Source: Oribacterium parvum
Lineage (GTDB): Bacteria > Bacillota > Clostridia > Lachnospirales > Lachnospiraceae
NCBI GenBank assembly: GCA_938022235.1
Contig: CALIEL010000069.1
Span: forward strand, 1 to 11,748
Direction of reading: 5' to 3'
Length of the DNA: 11,748 nt
The notes below the pieces were generated by a model, which saw only the letters and a list, made by a program, of their open reading frames with translations, was not told the DNA's origin and ran no database searches. Shown one piece after another: positions 6,157 through 11,747 of this stretch (within the stretch, counting starts at the first letter, position 1; every line of letters begins with the position of its first letter). A program made the translations under genes and the position numbers.

Positions 6157-6762
6157 CTATCCAATATCTCTTCTAGCTTGCCTGCTAAGCCTTCCTCTTC
6201 GAAAACACTCTTCGGTTTCTCTTGGTTCCACACAATGTTTTCCCTTTTCCGCCAGAATTTCTTTAATCCTAAGATAATCCTCCAGAAGCTCTACTTCTCC
6301 TGTAAAAAGCAAATAATCATTTTTATACAGCACGGAATCCAGAATCTTAGATGTGCTGTTCTTCTTGTAAAGGCTAAAGTGGGGCGAAAAACGTATCTTA
6401 CTTCCCACACCCTCATGGAGTTGAAAATCCACAAATCCTATTTCCGTATAGGGAATCCTCCGGCTTTCTCCCTTGTTGTAGAGAAGCACAATCTCCTCTT
6501 CATACAGAATTGCTTCCACAATATAAGTAAGAAAGAAATATTTGTAGATATCCCATACGCAAAAGGCGGAATACATAGTGAGCAGTCCATACAGAAGCCA
6601 CACACTCTTATCTAAGCCTAATTGCCTATAAATCAGAAAAAATATTCCCAGTAAGAAAAGAAGACCAAAGAAAGAAAAAATCGGATTGGCCGAATAGTGC
6701 CTAATTTGCCAGTGGCAGGATCCATTTTCATCCAGATAAGTATTTGACTTTATTTTCCACAT
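6157..6762 (-). CDS. Two-helix membrane protein with a PH-like C-terminal domain (201 aa)
   Basis: I do not recognise a named family. Residues 1-27 are polar; two hydrophobic helices follow at about 28-46 and 53-72, and the remainder (about 79-172) alternates short beta-like stretches (EAILYEEEIVLLYNKGESRRIPYTEIGFVDF ... LYKNDYLLFTGEVELLEDYLRIKEIL). The order of two helices, then a strand set with an R-R-I-P-Y-T-E-I segment, resembles bacterial PH-domain (bPH/YdbT-like) membrane proteins; this is a topology-based guess. The C-terminus is Arg-rich (RRGRLSRQARRD). The start is preceded by GGTGGA, a modest ribosome site. It lies 26 nt after the 166-residue gene and is probably cotranscribed with it; the palindrome hairpin right after the stop is its likely terminator. 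Confidence 0.72.
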   Translation of the reverse strand: MWKIKSNTYLDENGSCHWQIRHYSANPIFSFFGLLFLLGIFFLIYRQLGLDKSVWLLYGLLTMYSAFCVWDIYKYFFLTYIVEAILYEEEIVLLYNKGESRRIPYTEIGFVDFQLHEGVGSKIRFSPHFSLYKKNSTSKILDSVLYKNDYLLFTGEVELLEDYLRIKEILAEKGKHCVEPRETEECFRRGRLSRQARRDIG

Positions 6763-6788
6763 GAATCCACCACTTTCTCTAGCTACTT

Positions 6789-7289
6789 TTATTGCTCTTC
6801 ATACACAATGACATAGGCCTTAACCTGGTCGCTGCCCTTCACAATGGAAAGAGGAACTTCTGCAATAGCCTTTCCGGTCTGTCCCTTATAATATTCGTTT
6901 CTATCTTCAGCGGAATAAAAATACATTGCTGCAGAATAAACATGCCCTGCTTCCAAATCGATATCAATACTAAGCTTTTCGCTAACCAAATTCTTATTGC
7001 CTGTAACGCCTGCCTCTGTAGAACGGAAAACGCCTTCCAATCTATGCTGTCCCGGCTCCAAAGCTACAATTGTCTGCATATATTCTCCCTTAGTATGAGA
7101 AAATGTGGAAAGGCTGTTTCCATCAATAGCAATGTGATCACAGTACAAATGTATGAGTGCCTTATACGCATTATCCGCATTAAATTGCTGCTCCCCTGCC
7201 TTACGCTTTTTTTGAAAGCTCATCATGACAACAAATAAAACTGCCCACACAACTACCACACCGGCTACAATCATAATAGTCTGATTCAT
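6789..7289 (-). CDS. Membrane-anchored protein with one N-terminal helix and a beta-rich domain (166 aa)
   Basis: The function is not recognised. One transmembrane helix (about 4-24) is followed at once by KKRK, which by the positive-inside rule places the long C-terminal part in the cytoplasm. Residues about 44-165 form a single beta-rich domain (ALIHLYCDHIAIDGNSLSTF, VALEPGQHRLEGVFRST, KLSIDIDLEAGHVYSAAMYF, VKAYVIVYEE). The PGQH-x-L-x-G pattern and the following amphipathic strands resemble PEGA/DUF2846-type beta-sandwich proteins, but the match is loose. AGGAGG at 7298-7303 fixes the start. It is the first gene of a two-gene operon with the 201-residue protein, driven by a near-consensus promoter (7403-7430), and is divergent from the 64-residue membrane protein, whose N-terminus (MNQQTM) is similar to its own (MNQTIM). 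Confidence 0.75.
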   Translation of the reverse strand: MNQTIMIVAGVVVVWAVLFVVMMSFQKKRKAGEQQFNADNAYKALIHLYCDHIAIDGNSLSTFSHTKGEYMQTIVALEPGQHRLEGVFRSTEAGVTGNKNLVSEKLSIDIDLEAGHVYSAAMYFYSAEDRNEYYKGQTGKAIAEVPLSIVKGSDQVKAYVIVYEEQ

Positions 7290-7365
7290 CTTGTTTTCCT
7301 CCTGAAAGCTGCTACAAATATTGATAAATAGTAACGTTTACTTCTTCTCCATAATCTCACTTACG

Positions 7366-7387
7366 GGATAGGAAAAAATCTCTATCC
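7366..7387. other. Small hairpin in the 5' leader of the 166-residue gene
   Basis: GGATAG (7366-7371) pairs with CTATCC (7382-7387) around a 10-nt loop. It falls just after the predicted start of the minus-strand transcript (near 7396), in a leader of about 105 nt. It could stabilise the mRNA 5' end or be part of a regulatory leader; nothing more can be said. Confidence 0.35.
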
Positions 7388-7402
7388 TATACATGCAAAA
7401 CC

Positions 7403-7430
7403 ATTATAAATTCACTGTCCAGGAAGTCAA
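7403..7430 (-). promoter_or_regulatory. SigA-type promoter of the 166/201-residue membrane-protein operon
   Basis: On the minus strand TTGACT (7425-7430) is separated by 16 bp from a perfect TATAAT (7403-7408). The predicted transcript starts near 7396, about 105 nt before the ATG. Its -35 lies 30 bp from the -35 of the divergent promoter. Confidence 0.8.
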
Positions 7431-7446
7431 TCTGCTTCCGTAAAAG

Positions 7447-7511
7447 ATTAATATTTTTCTTGACAGGCATTAATATTCCGCCTACAATTCTTAAGGATTA
7501 AAATTAATATT
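7447..7511. promoter_or_regulatory. Three copies of ATTAATATT around the divergent promoters
   Basis: The 9-mer occurs at 7447-7455 (between the two -35 boxes), 7469-7477 (inside the spacer of the plus-strand promoter) and 7503-7511 (just after its expected start point). The first two are 22 bp apart. The placement is that expected of a repressor site, but the region is AT-rich and the motif is partly palindromic, so chance cannot be excluded. Confidence 0.4.
7460..7488 (+). promoter_or_regulatory. SigA-type promoter of the 64-residue membrane protein gene
   Basis: A perfect TTGACA (7460-7465) is separated by the ideal 17 bp from TACAAT (7483-7488), one mismatch from consensus. The transcript should start near 7495, leaving a leader of about 68 nt. 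Confidence 0.85.
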
Positions 7512-7562
7512 TTCTTTTTTAAGGGAATAAACAAATCACTTTGATTTTTAGGGGGGAACAAA

Positions 7563-7757
7563 ATGAACCAGCAAACCATGACCATTATCGTTACTCTTGT
7601 CTGCTTAGTAATGTGCGTAGGACAGATTCTTATGATTAAACAAGCTCATGAAAACGGAACCAGTGTCCGCATTCGTCCATTGCAAATTATAGCTTGTGCC
7701 GTTGTAGCAGTTATGGGCATTTATTCTTTAATTACCGGACATTACTTCTGGGGCTAA
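7563..7757 (+). CDS. Small two-helix membrane protein (64 aa), function unknown
   Basis: The gene is short but well supported: a near-consensus promoter, AGGGGGG at 7550-7556 six nt before the ATG, and a protein with two good transmembrane helices (about 7-25 and 40-58). They are joined by a polar, basic loop (KQAHENGTSVRIRPLQ), and the C-terminus is short and aromatic (GHYFWG). The loop carries several Lys/Arg, so it probably faces the cytoplasm with both ends outside. No family is recognised. It is divergent from the 166/201-residue membrane-protein operon and shares its control region, so the products may act in the same process at the membrane; this is inference. Confidence 0.75.
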   Translation: MNQQTMTIIVTLVCLVMCVGQILMIKQAHENGTSVRIRPLQIIACAVVAVMGIYSLITGHYFWG

Positions 7758-7773
7758 TGATAGTTCCAAAATA

Positions 7774-7853
7774 TCAAGAGCAATATTAAGAGCATTATAA
7801 CTTCAAGAACAATGTAATATCAAAAGCAATATAGCCTCAAGGACGATATTGCT
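7774..7853. repeat. Degenerate 17-bp tandem repeat array
   Basis: Four units start exactly 17 bp apart at 7786 (TTAAGAGCATTATAACT), 7803 (TCAAGAACAATGTAATA), 7820 (TCAAAAGCAATATAGCC) and 7837 (TCAAGGACGATATTGCT). A shorter related unit (TCAAGAGCAATA) precedes them at 7774. The consensus is about TCAAGARCAATATA. The period is not a multiple of three and stops interrupt the frames, so the array is not coding. The last two units also form an 8-bp hairpin (7825-7832 with 7846-7853). It lies between a plus-strand gene and its terminator. Confidence 0.6.
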
Positions 7854-7885
7854 ATAGGAAGCATTCAGCTTCTACAATATTTCAT

Positions 7886-7922
7886 AAAAATCGGACGGTG
7901 AAAATTCACGGTCCGATTTTTT
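7886..7922. terminator. Bidirectional Rho-independent terminator between converging genes
   Basis: AAAAATCGGAC (7886-7896) pairs with GTCCGATTTTT, the stem continues as GTGAA/TTCAC after one G-G mismatch, and the loop is very small. T residues follow on the plus strand (7917-7922), and the five A residues at 7886-7890 give a T run on the minus strand. It ends both the 64-residue gene and the anti-sigma operon. Confidence 0.9.
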
Positions 7923-7947
7923 ATCCTATAACTCTTGTCTCAAGCTC

Positions 7948-8853
7948 TTACTCCACCGCCTTTACAATTTCTAAAATCTCCTCTTCCGTCATTGGCTTCT
8001 CCTGTGCTTTTACCGCATAGCTGAAGCCATTTTCTTCCCATAATGCTAAAGAATATCTTCCGGCTTCGCCCTTTAAAGTGACTTTTCTTCCCTCGAAATC
8101 CACTTCTTTACTTTCTGTATACTCCGTATAATCTCCGCTAATGTCTCCTTCAGCTCTTGCTTTTCGGATGGAATATCCTACCGCAAAGGGCTCTTCCTTA
8201 GAATAAGCCACTTCGATCATATCCTCTCCGATTACGCTGATGGTTTTTTCGGTATAAGGAGCTTTGCCCTCCGGAATACGCATGGTAAAGCCGGTAATCT
8301 CTGTCGCCTGCTGCATTGAAGCAACTTCTTCTATGCTCCGTCCCTTAGCCGTGATCCCGGCAGAGTTCTCTTTCAGTTCTCCACCCTCTGCAGCAAATTC
8401 TTCCGCTTTATCCTGTGTTCCACCGGAGTCCTCCCCTTGTGCTCCCTCCAGCATTACAGAGCTTGGTTTGGCTGCTCTGGGAGCGAAAAACATAAATACT
8501 CCGATATAGCAAACAAAGCAGGCCGCAGCTATGGAAGCAGTAAAGCCCAGAACCCGAGGAAAGGTAATAAATTTCCCCCGCTTAGCTCCTTGCATTTTGA
8601 TAATCTTTTTATCTTTTTCTATACTTTCTCTATTTCCGCCTTCTTCATTATTGCATTCTTTGTATTGGTATTCTTTTTCTTGATTTTCTTTGCTTTCTTT
8701 TTCTTTGCTTTCTTTTTCTTTGCTTTCTTTTACTGCGTTTTCCCTATCAACGTTCTGTTCATCCTTCTTTTGGTAAAATGCCTCCGCTTCCAGAATATAT
8801 TGGTCACTGACCTCTGTCATTCCCCGAAGCAGTCGCTTGCTGTCCTCTTTCAT
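7948..8853 (-). CDS. Single-pass anti-sigma-factor-like protein with extracytoplasmic DUF4367-like domain (301 aa)
   Basis: The cytoplasmic N-terminus (1-100) begins with RLLRGMTEVSDQYILEAEAF, the short conserved segment of clostridial sigma-partner proteins, followed by a very charged region with three KESKE units (about 42-56). One transmembrane helix spans about 101-123. Outside, an acidic Gly/Ala/Glu-rich linker (125-180) leads to a compact C-terminal domain (about 185-301) with GFTMRIPEGKAPY, IEVAYSK, YSLALWEENGFSYAVKAQEKPMTEEEILEIVKAV; this ending matches the DUF4367 style. The ATG overlaps the sigma-factor stop as ATGA and has AGGAGGG at 8863-8869. By analogy with ECF pairs, it probably holds the sigma factor at the membrane until an envelope signal is sensed. 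The signal is unknown. The zinc-finger anti-sigma motif is absent. Confidence 0.8.
   Translation of the reverse strand: MKEDSKRLLRGMTEVSDQYILEAEAFYQKKDEQNVDRENAVKESKEKESKEKESKENQEKEYQYKECNNEEGGNRESIEKDKKIIKMQGAKRGKFITFPRVLGFTASIAAACFVCYIGVFMFFAPRAAKPSSVMLEGAQGEDSGGTQDKAEEFAAEGGELKENSAGITAKGRSIEEVASMQQATEITGFTMRIPEGKAPYTEKTISVIGEDMIEVAYSKEEPFAVGYSIRKARAEGDISGDYTEYTESKEVDFEGRKVTLKGEAGRYSLALWEENGFSYAVKAQEKPMTEEEILEIVKAVE
8686..8730. repeat. Three perfect 15-bp tandem repeats within the anti-sigma gene
   Basis: The unit TTCTTTGCTTTCTTT is repeated exactly at 8686-8700, 8701-8715 and 8716-8730, with decayed copies before it. On the coding strand each unit adds five residues (KESKE type), so copy-number changes keep the frame. 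The repeats lie in the charged cytoplasmic linker between the sigma-binding segment and the membrane helix. Confidence 0.9.
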
Positions 8854-9404
8854 AAACGATATCCCTCCTGCTCTAAGAAAAGCTTAAGCTGCTCCCTTGT
8901 ACGGCTTAAACTCATTTTCACCTTACTAAGACCAAAACCGGATTCCTCCGCAATCTCGGATACGGAATCCATAAACCAGTACCTTCTCATGAAAATATTT
9001 CTGCTCTCCGGTTTCAATCTAGCCAAAAATGAGTCTATAAGCTCAGAAAGCTCATTACTTTCCCCTGGAATAGCCCCTTTATCCGGAAGGACTTCCGACA
9101 GCTCTTCCAGTACCACCGGAACTTCTCCTCCCCCACGCTTTTCCGCGTGCAAACTGTCGTAACGGTCTAAAGAAAGATTCCGAACAATCTTCGATAAAAA
9201 AGCCGGCAGATTGTCCGGCTGTTTCGGTGGAATGGCGTTCCAGGTCTTTAAATAAGTGTCATTCTCACACTCCTCTGCATCCGCCATGATTTTTAAAATA
9301 CCATAGGAAATAGAAAGGAGTAAGCGGCTGTATTTATTTTTGGTTTCTGAAATCGCAGTCTCCGCCCTTTGAAAATATAGGGCGATAATCTTTTGGTCTT
9401 CCAT
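8850..9404 (-). CDS. ECF-type RNA polymerase sigma factor (184 aa)
   Basis: Residues about 8-85 fit sigma region 2 (RLLLSISYGILKIMADAEECENDTYLKTWNAIPP, then LPAFLSKIVRNLSLDRYDS), which binds core RNA polymerase and the -10 element. Residues about 120-178 fit region 4 (LKPESRNIFMRRYWFMDSVSEIAEESGFGLSKVKMSLSRTREQLKLFL), a helix-turn-helix that reads the -35. The linker (86-118) is Gly- and Pro-containing. The length is normal for an ECF factor. The partner anti-sigma gene follows with a 4-nt ATGA overlap. The gene lies only 18 nt after corA on the same strand, so at least part of its expression probably comes from the corA promoter. Its ribosome site is modest (AAGGAT and AGGG in the gap). No target promoter motif was identified in the window. 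Confidence 0.9.
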   Translation of the reverse strand: MEDQKIIALYFQRAETAISETKNKYSRLLLSISYGILKIMADAEECENDTYLKTWNAIPPKQPDNLPAFLSKIVRNLSLDRYDSLHAEKRGGGEVPVVLEELSEVLPDKGAIPGESNELSELIDSFLARLKPESRNIFMRRYWFMDSVSEIAEESGFGLSKVKMSLSRTREQLKLFLEQEGYRL

Positions 9405-9422
9405 ATCCCTAAATCCTTACCT

Positions 9423-10331
9423 TTATCTTCGTCTAATAATCCAGCGCATTACCCAGGTCAAAATCACCCAAATCAGCGCACTGACAATGCATATCATAAT
9501 CCATGCTCTTTGTTCATTCATAAAAGGCAGGGGAACATTCATGCCGAAGAATCCAGTAATAACCGCCAGTACACTGAGTAAAATCTCAAAAATGGTTAAG
9601 GTACTCAGGTTGTTATTTAAGTCATTATTCAAAACATTGTTATAGGAATCCAGAAGCTGGCGGGCAACGGTGGAAAGCAGATCCGTCATGGAAACCAACT
9701 GTCTAGCCTCCACCATGGCATCATCGAAATGTGCCGACTCTTCTTCGTTGAAGCTACGATAAATGGCGTGGGCCTGGATATGTTCCAGCAAAAGACGATT
9801 TTGCGTTGCGGCAGATCGTAAATAAATCATGCCCACCTCCAAGTCGGAAAGAGCATAAAGATTTTTCTTCGTGGTTTTTTGCCGAAGCAAATGATTTATC
9901 TCATCCTTCTGCTTATCCAAGCGTTCAATAATCGGATAATAGGCATTGGAAATCATTTCCAGAGTTGCAAACAGGAGTGTATAAATCGATAGATTCTCTT
10001 TGCCATCCACATACTCGCACATCTTCTGAATGATATACACATTGTCCTCATTACTAATGGTCACCAGTCGATTTTTTTGCACAATAAAAGTAAGAGGAAC
10101 CGTCTCATAATATTCCTTATCCTTTTCCAGATCCAAAACACTGTAAATAAAGGTGACGGTTCCGTCCTCCCGATCATAATCCATATGGGCATGCTCATTT
10201 TCATCCAAAGCATACTCCAGCGTTTTCGGATCAATATCATATTCCTCGTATACTTTGGAATGCTTTGTAATTTCATCCGAGTTAATATTAATCCATGTAT
10301 TATTGTTGCTTAGCTTTTTTGTAACAAGCAT
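9423..10331 (-). CDS. corA: CorA-family divalent-cation transporter (302 aa)
   Basis: The family signature GMN is at residues 263-265 in FFGMNVPLP, right at the end of the first transmembrane helix (about 243-262); a second helix follows (about 276-297) and the protein ends in a basic RWIIRRR tail. Residues 1-240 form the cytoplasmic funnel: an N-terminal alpha/beta part (to about 110), then long charged helices (IERLDKQKDEINHLLRQ, VEARQLVSMTDLLSTVARQLLDSYNNVLNNDLNNNLS). From family knowledge, CorA is a pentamer that passes Mg2+ and sometimes Co2+ or Ni2+. The exact metal cannot be told here. The start follows AGGGG (10337-10341). The gene lies 18 nt before the sigma factor and probably leads a three-gene operon. 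Confidence 0.92.
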   Translation of the reverse strand: MLVTKKLSNNNTWININSDEITKHSKVYEEYDIDPKTLEYALDENEHAHMDYDREDGTVTFIYSVLDLEKDKEYYETVPLTFIVQKNRLVTISNEDNVYIIQKMCEYVDGKENLSIYTLLFATLEMISNAYYPIIERLDKQKDEINHLLRQKTTKKNLYALSDLEVGMIYLRSAATQNRLLLEHIQAHAIYRSFNEEESAHFDDAMVEARQLVSMTDLLSTVARQLLDSYNNVLNNDLNNNLSTLTIFEILLSVLAVITGFFGMNVPLPFMNEQRAWIMICIVSALIWVILTWVMRWIIRRR

Positions 10332-10416
10332 AGTTTCCCCTATTTCTACTCTAACAATCAGGAATTCTATTGCCCCTCTTCACGCTTTAAGGCTTGCTTA
10401 ATTTTTCCCGACTTTT

Positions 10417-10438
10417 CCTATGCGCCCTCTGCGATAGG
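10417..10438. other. Hairpin in the corA leader
   Basis: CCTAT (10417-10421) pairs with ATAGG (10434-10438), and inside it GCG and CGC pair after one unpaired base, around a 5-nt loop. It lies near the 5' end of the predicted corA transcript, in a leader of about 120 nt. It does not have a T run on either strand, so it is not a standard terminator. A role in corA control is possible but not shown. Confidence 0.4.
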
Positions 10439-10461
10439 ACAAAACATTTTTATACCTCCCT

Positions 10462-10492
10462 ATTATACGCCAAAATCCACATCTTCTGTAAA
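10462..10492 (-). promoter_or_regulatory. Probable promoter of the corA-sigma-anti-sigma operon
   Basis: On the minus strand a perfect TATAAT (10462-10467) is preceded by TTTACA, with a spacer of 19 bp; TTACAG gives 18 bp. The spacing is slightly long, so the -35 is less certain than the -10. The transcript should start near 10455, giving a leader of about 120 nt before the corA start. The promoter lies about 75 bp downstream of the methyltransferase stop. Confidence 0.6.
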
Positions 10493-10566
10493 CAAAATTT
10501 CCGCCTTGCCTTAGCTCCCTTCTCCCATTAAGACGGAGAACCAAAGGGAACGGTCACAATCATAAA

Positions 10567-11250
10567 TTATTTTTTCACACAGGAAAAGCAAACCACCGTT
10601 TCAACTCTCTCCACGGAAACCTCTTTGTAGCTTTCCATAAGCCGCTTTCTTAAGCTCTCCTCCGTTTCAAAGGGCGGTGTGAATAGTCCTTTCGGCACAT
10701 AGATATGCTTTGCAAACCAATCCGCTCTCTTAACGCCCCCTTCCACATAAAAACAGCCGCAGAAAATTCCTCTCGATTTCAATACACGGAATACCTCTTG
10801 ATAAGCCGCTTCTTTATCCGGAAAAACATGGAAGCCATTCATGGACAAGACGATATCAAAGCTTTCCTCCGGGAAAGGAAGGGCACCCACATCTCCCTGT
10901 TGAAAATGAATATTTTCGATGCCGGCTAAAGCTGCCCTCTCCTTTGCCGGCGCCATCATTTCCGCTGCATAGTCCATGCAGACAATTTCCGCCTTTGGCA
11001 GTTCTTTGTATAGAGGAAGTGTCATAATTCCCGTCCCCACAGGAATTTCCAAAAGCTTTCCGGAAAAGTCCTTCGGTATGGACGATAAGACCTTTTCCCG
11101 ATAATAGAGATTTTTCTCCTTATCCATGTTCCATACCAAGCGGCATAATAACTTTCCTGCCAAATTACCATAGGTCATCATCCCATCATAAAAGCCGGTA
11201 TGATTGCCAACGGATTGATAGGCATTTTGAATTTCTTCCTTTCGACTCAT
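10567..11250 (-). CDS. Class I SAM-dependent methyltransferase (UbiE/Methyltransf_11 type), 227 aa
   Basis: The Rossmann-type order is clear: motif I LLEIPVGTGI (66-75), motif II with the ribose-binding acidic residue in EIVCMDYA (Asp93), IHFQQGDVGALPFPEESFDIVLSMNGFHVF (115-143) and the strand around VLKSRGIFCGCFYVEGG (156-172). Motif I reads PVGTG instead of the usual GCGTG, a variant known in some clostridial members. The N-terminal helices (1-55) and the C-terminal segment (175-220) would form the substrate pocket. The substrate cannot be deduced; small-molecule methylation is the usual role of this subfamily. AAGGAGG in the 32-nt gap upstream sets the start. It is the second gene after the flavoprotein and probably cotranscribed with it. 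No good terminator follows it. Confidence 0.88.
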   Translation of the reverse strand: MSRKEEIQNAYQSVGNHTGFYDGMMTYGNLAGKLLCRLVWNMDKEKNLYYREKVLSSIPKDFSGKLLEIPVGTGIMTLPLYKELPKAEIVCMDYAAEMMAPAKERAALAGIENIHFQQGDVGALPFPEESFDIVLSMNGFHVFPDKEAAYQEVFRVLKSRGIFCGCFYVEGGVKRADWFAKHIYVPKGLFTPPFETEESLRKRLMESYKEVSVERVETVVCFSCVKK

Positions 11251-11282
11251 TTTCTCCTCCTTCCATGAAAATCAAACCGGAC

Positions 11283-11747
11283 TTAGGATTCCTTCACCAG
11301 CTTTCCTGTCATTCTGTCAATCGTCATGCAAAGCACATTGACTCTTGCCCCGGCTTTTTCTATTTCTTTCTCTATAGACTCCTTCGTCGGATAGAATTTT
11401 TCCGCCAGTTTTCTGCATTGTTCTATCACCTTCTCCTGATTCTCTACAGCTTCCACCCTTCCAAGGCAAAGTACGGAACGAATATACCAAGGCCATTCTC
11501 CTTCTTTTTTAAATCCCGAATCCATGATGGTAAAGCAGACCTTATTGTTTTTAGCAAGCAGATCCAATTTCAGTCCCTCTTTCGCACCGTGAAAATAGAG
11601 TTTTCCATCTTCCTCATCATAAAACTGGTTTAAAGGAATAGCATAAGGATAGTCATTTTCCCCATGAAAAGCCATTACCCCTCTGGGAGCTTCCCGTAAA
11701 ACTTGAATACACTCTTCTTTAGAAATTTCCTGCTTAAACCGTCTCAT
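11283..11747 (-). CDS. Pyridoxamine-5'-phosphate-oxidase-family (NimA-like) flavoprotein, 154 aa
   Basis: The N-terminus MRRFKQEISKEECIQVLREAPRGVMAF is the usual start of NimA-like proteins, so the ATG one base from the window edge is taken as the true start. The core YPYAIPLNQFYDEEDGKLYFHGAKEGLKLDLLAKNNKVCFTIMD (33-76) is the split-barrel FMN-binding signature: the YPY-x-x-P-L-N strand and the LYFHGAKEG-x-K loop that holds the flavin phosphate. RSVLCLGRVEAVE (90-102) is the next conserved strand. The family includes proteins that reduce nitro groups and proteins of unknown role; no His equivalent specific to nitroimidazole resistance was assigned here, so a resistance role is not claimed. 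It lies 32 nt before the methyltransferase gene. Its promoter is outside the window. Confidence 0.9.
   Translation of the reverse strand: MRRFKQEISKEECIQVLREAPRGVMAFHGENDYPYAIPLNQFYDEEDGKLYFHGAKEGLKLDLLAKNNKVCFTIMDSGFKKEGEWPWYIRSVLCLGRVEAVENQEKVIEQCRKLAEKFYPTKESIEKEIEKAGARVNVLCMTIDRMTGKLVKES

Noticed and set aside
7774..7853. The 17-bp repeats as a CRISPR array
   Set aside because: The units are contiguous, with no unique spacers, are too short and divergent, and no cas gene is present.
8437..9162. 241-codon plus-strand open frame opposite the sigma and anti-sigma genes
   Set aside because: Its Phe-rich stretch is just the reverse of the KESKE-coding repeat; the minus-strand genes have family motifs, overlap as ATGA and have good ribosome sites.
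10332..10460. Mg2+-sensing M-box or another metal riboswitch in the corA leader
   Set aside because: The leader is only about 120 nt, has one small hairpin, and I could not match the conserved core of any riboswitch class I know.
10516..10549. Hairpin after the methyltransferase gene as a Rho-independent terminator
   Set aside because: TTCTCC/GGAGAA and TCCC/GGGA can pair with a 5-nt bulge, but no T run follows on either strand.
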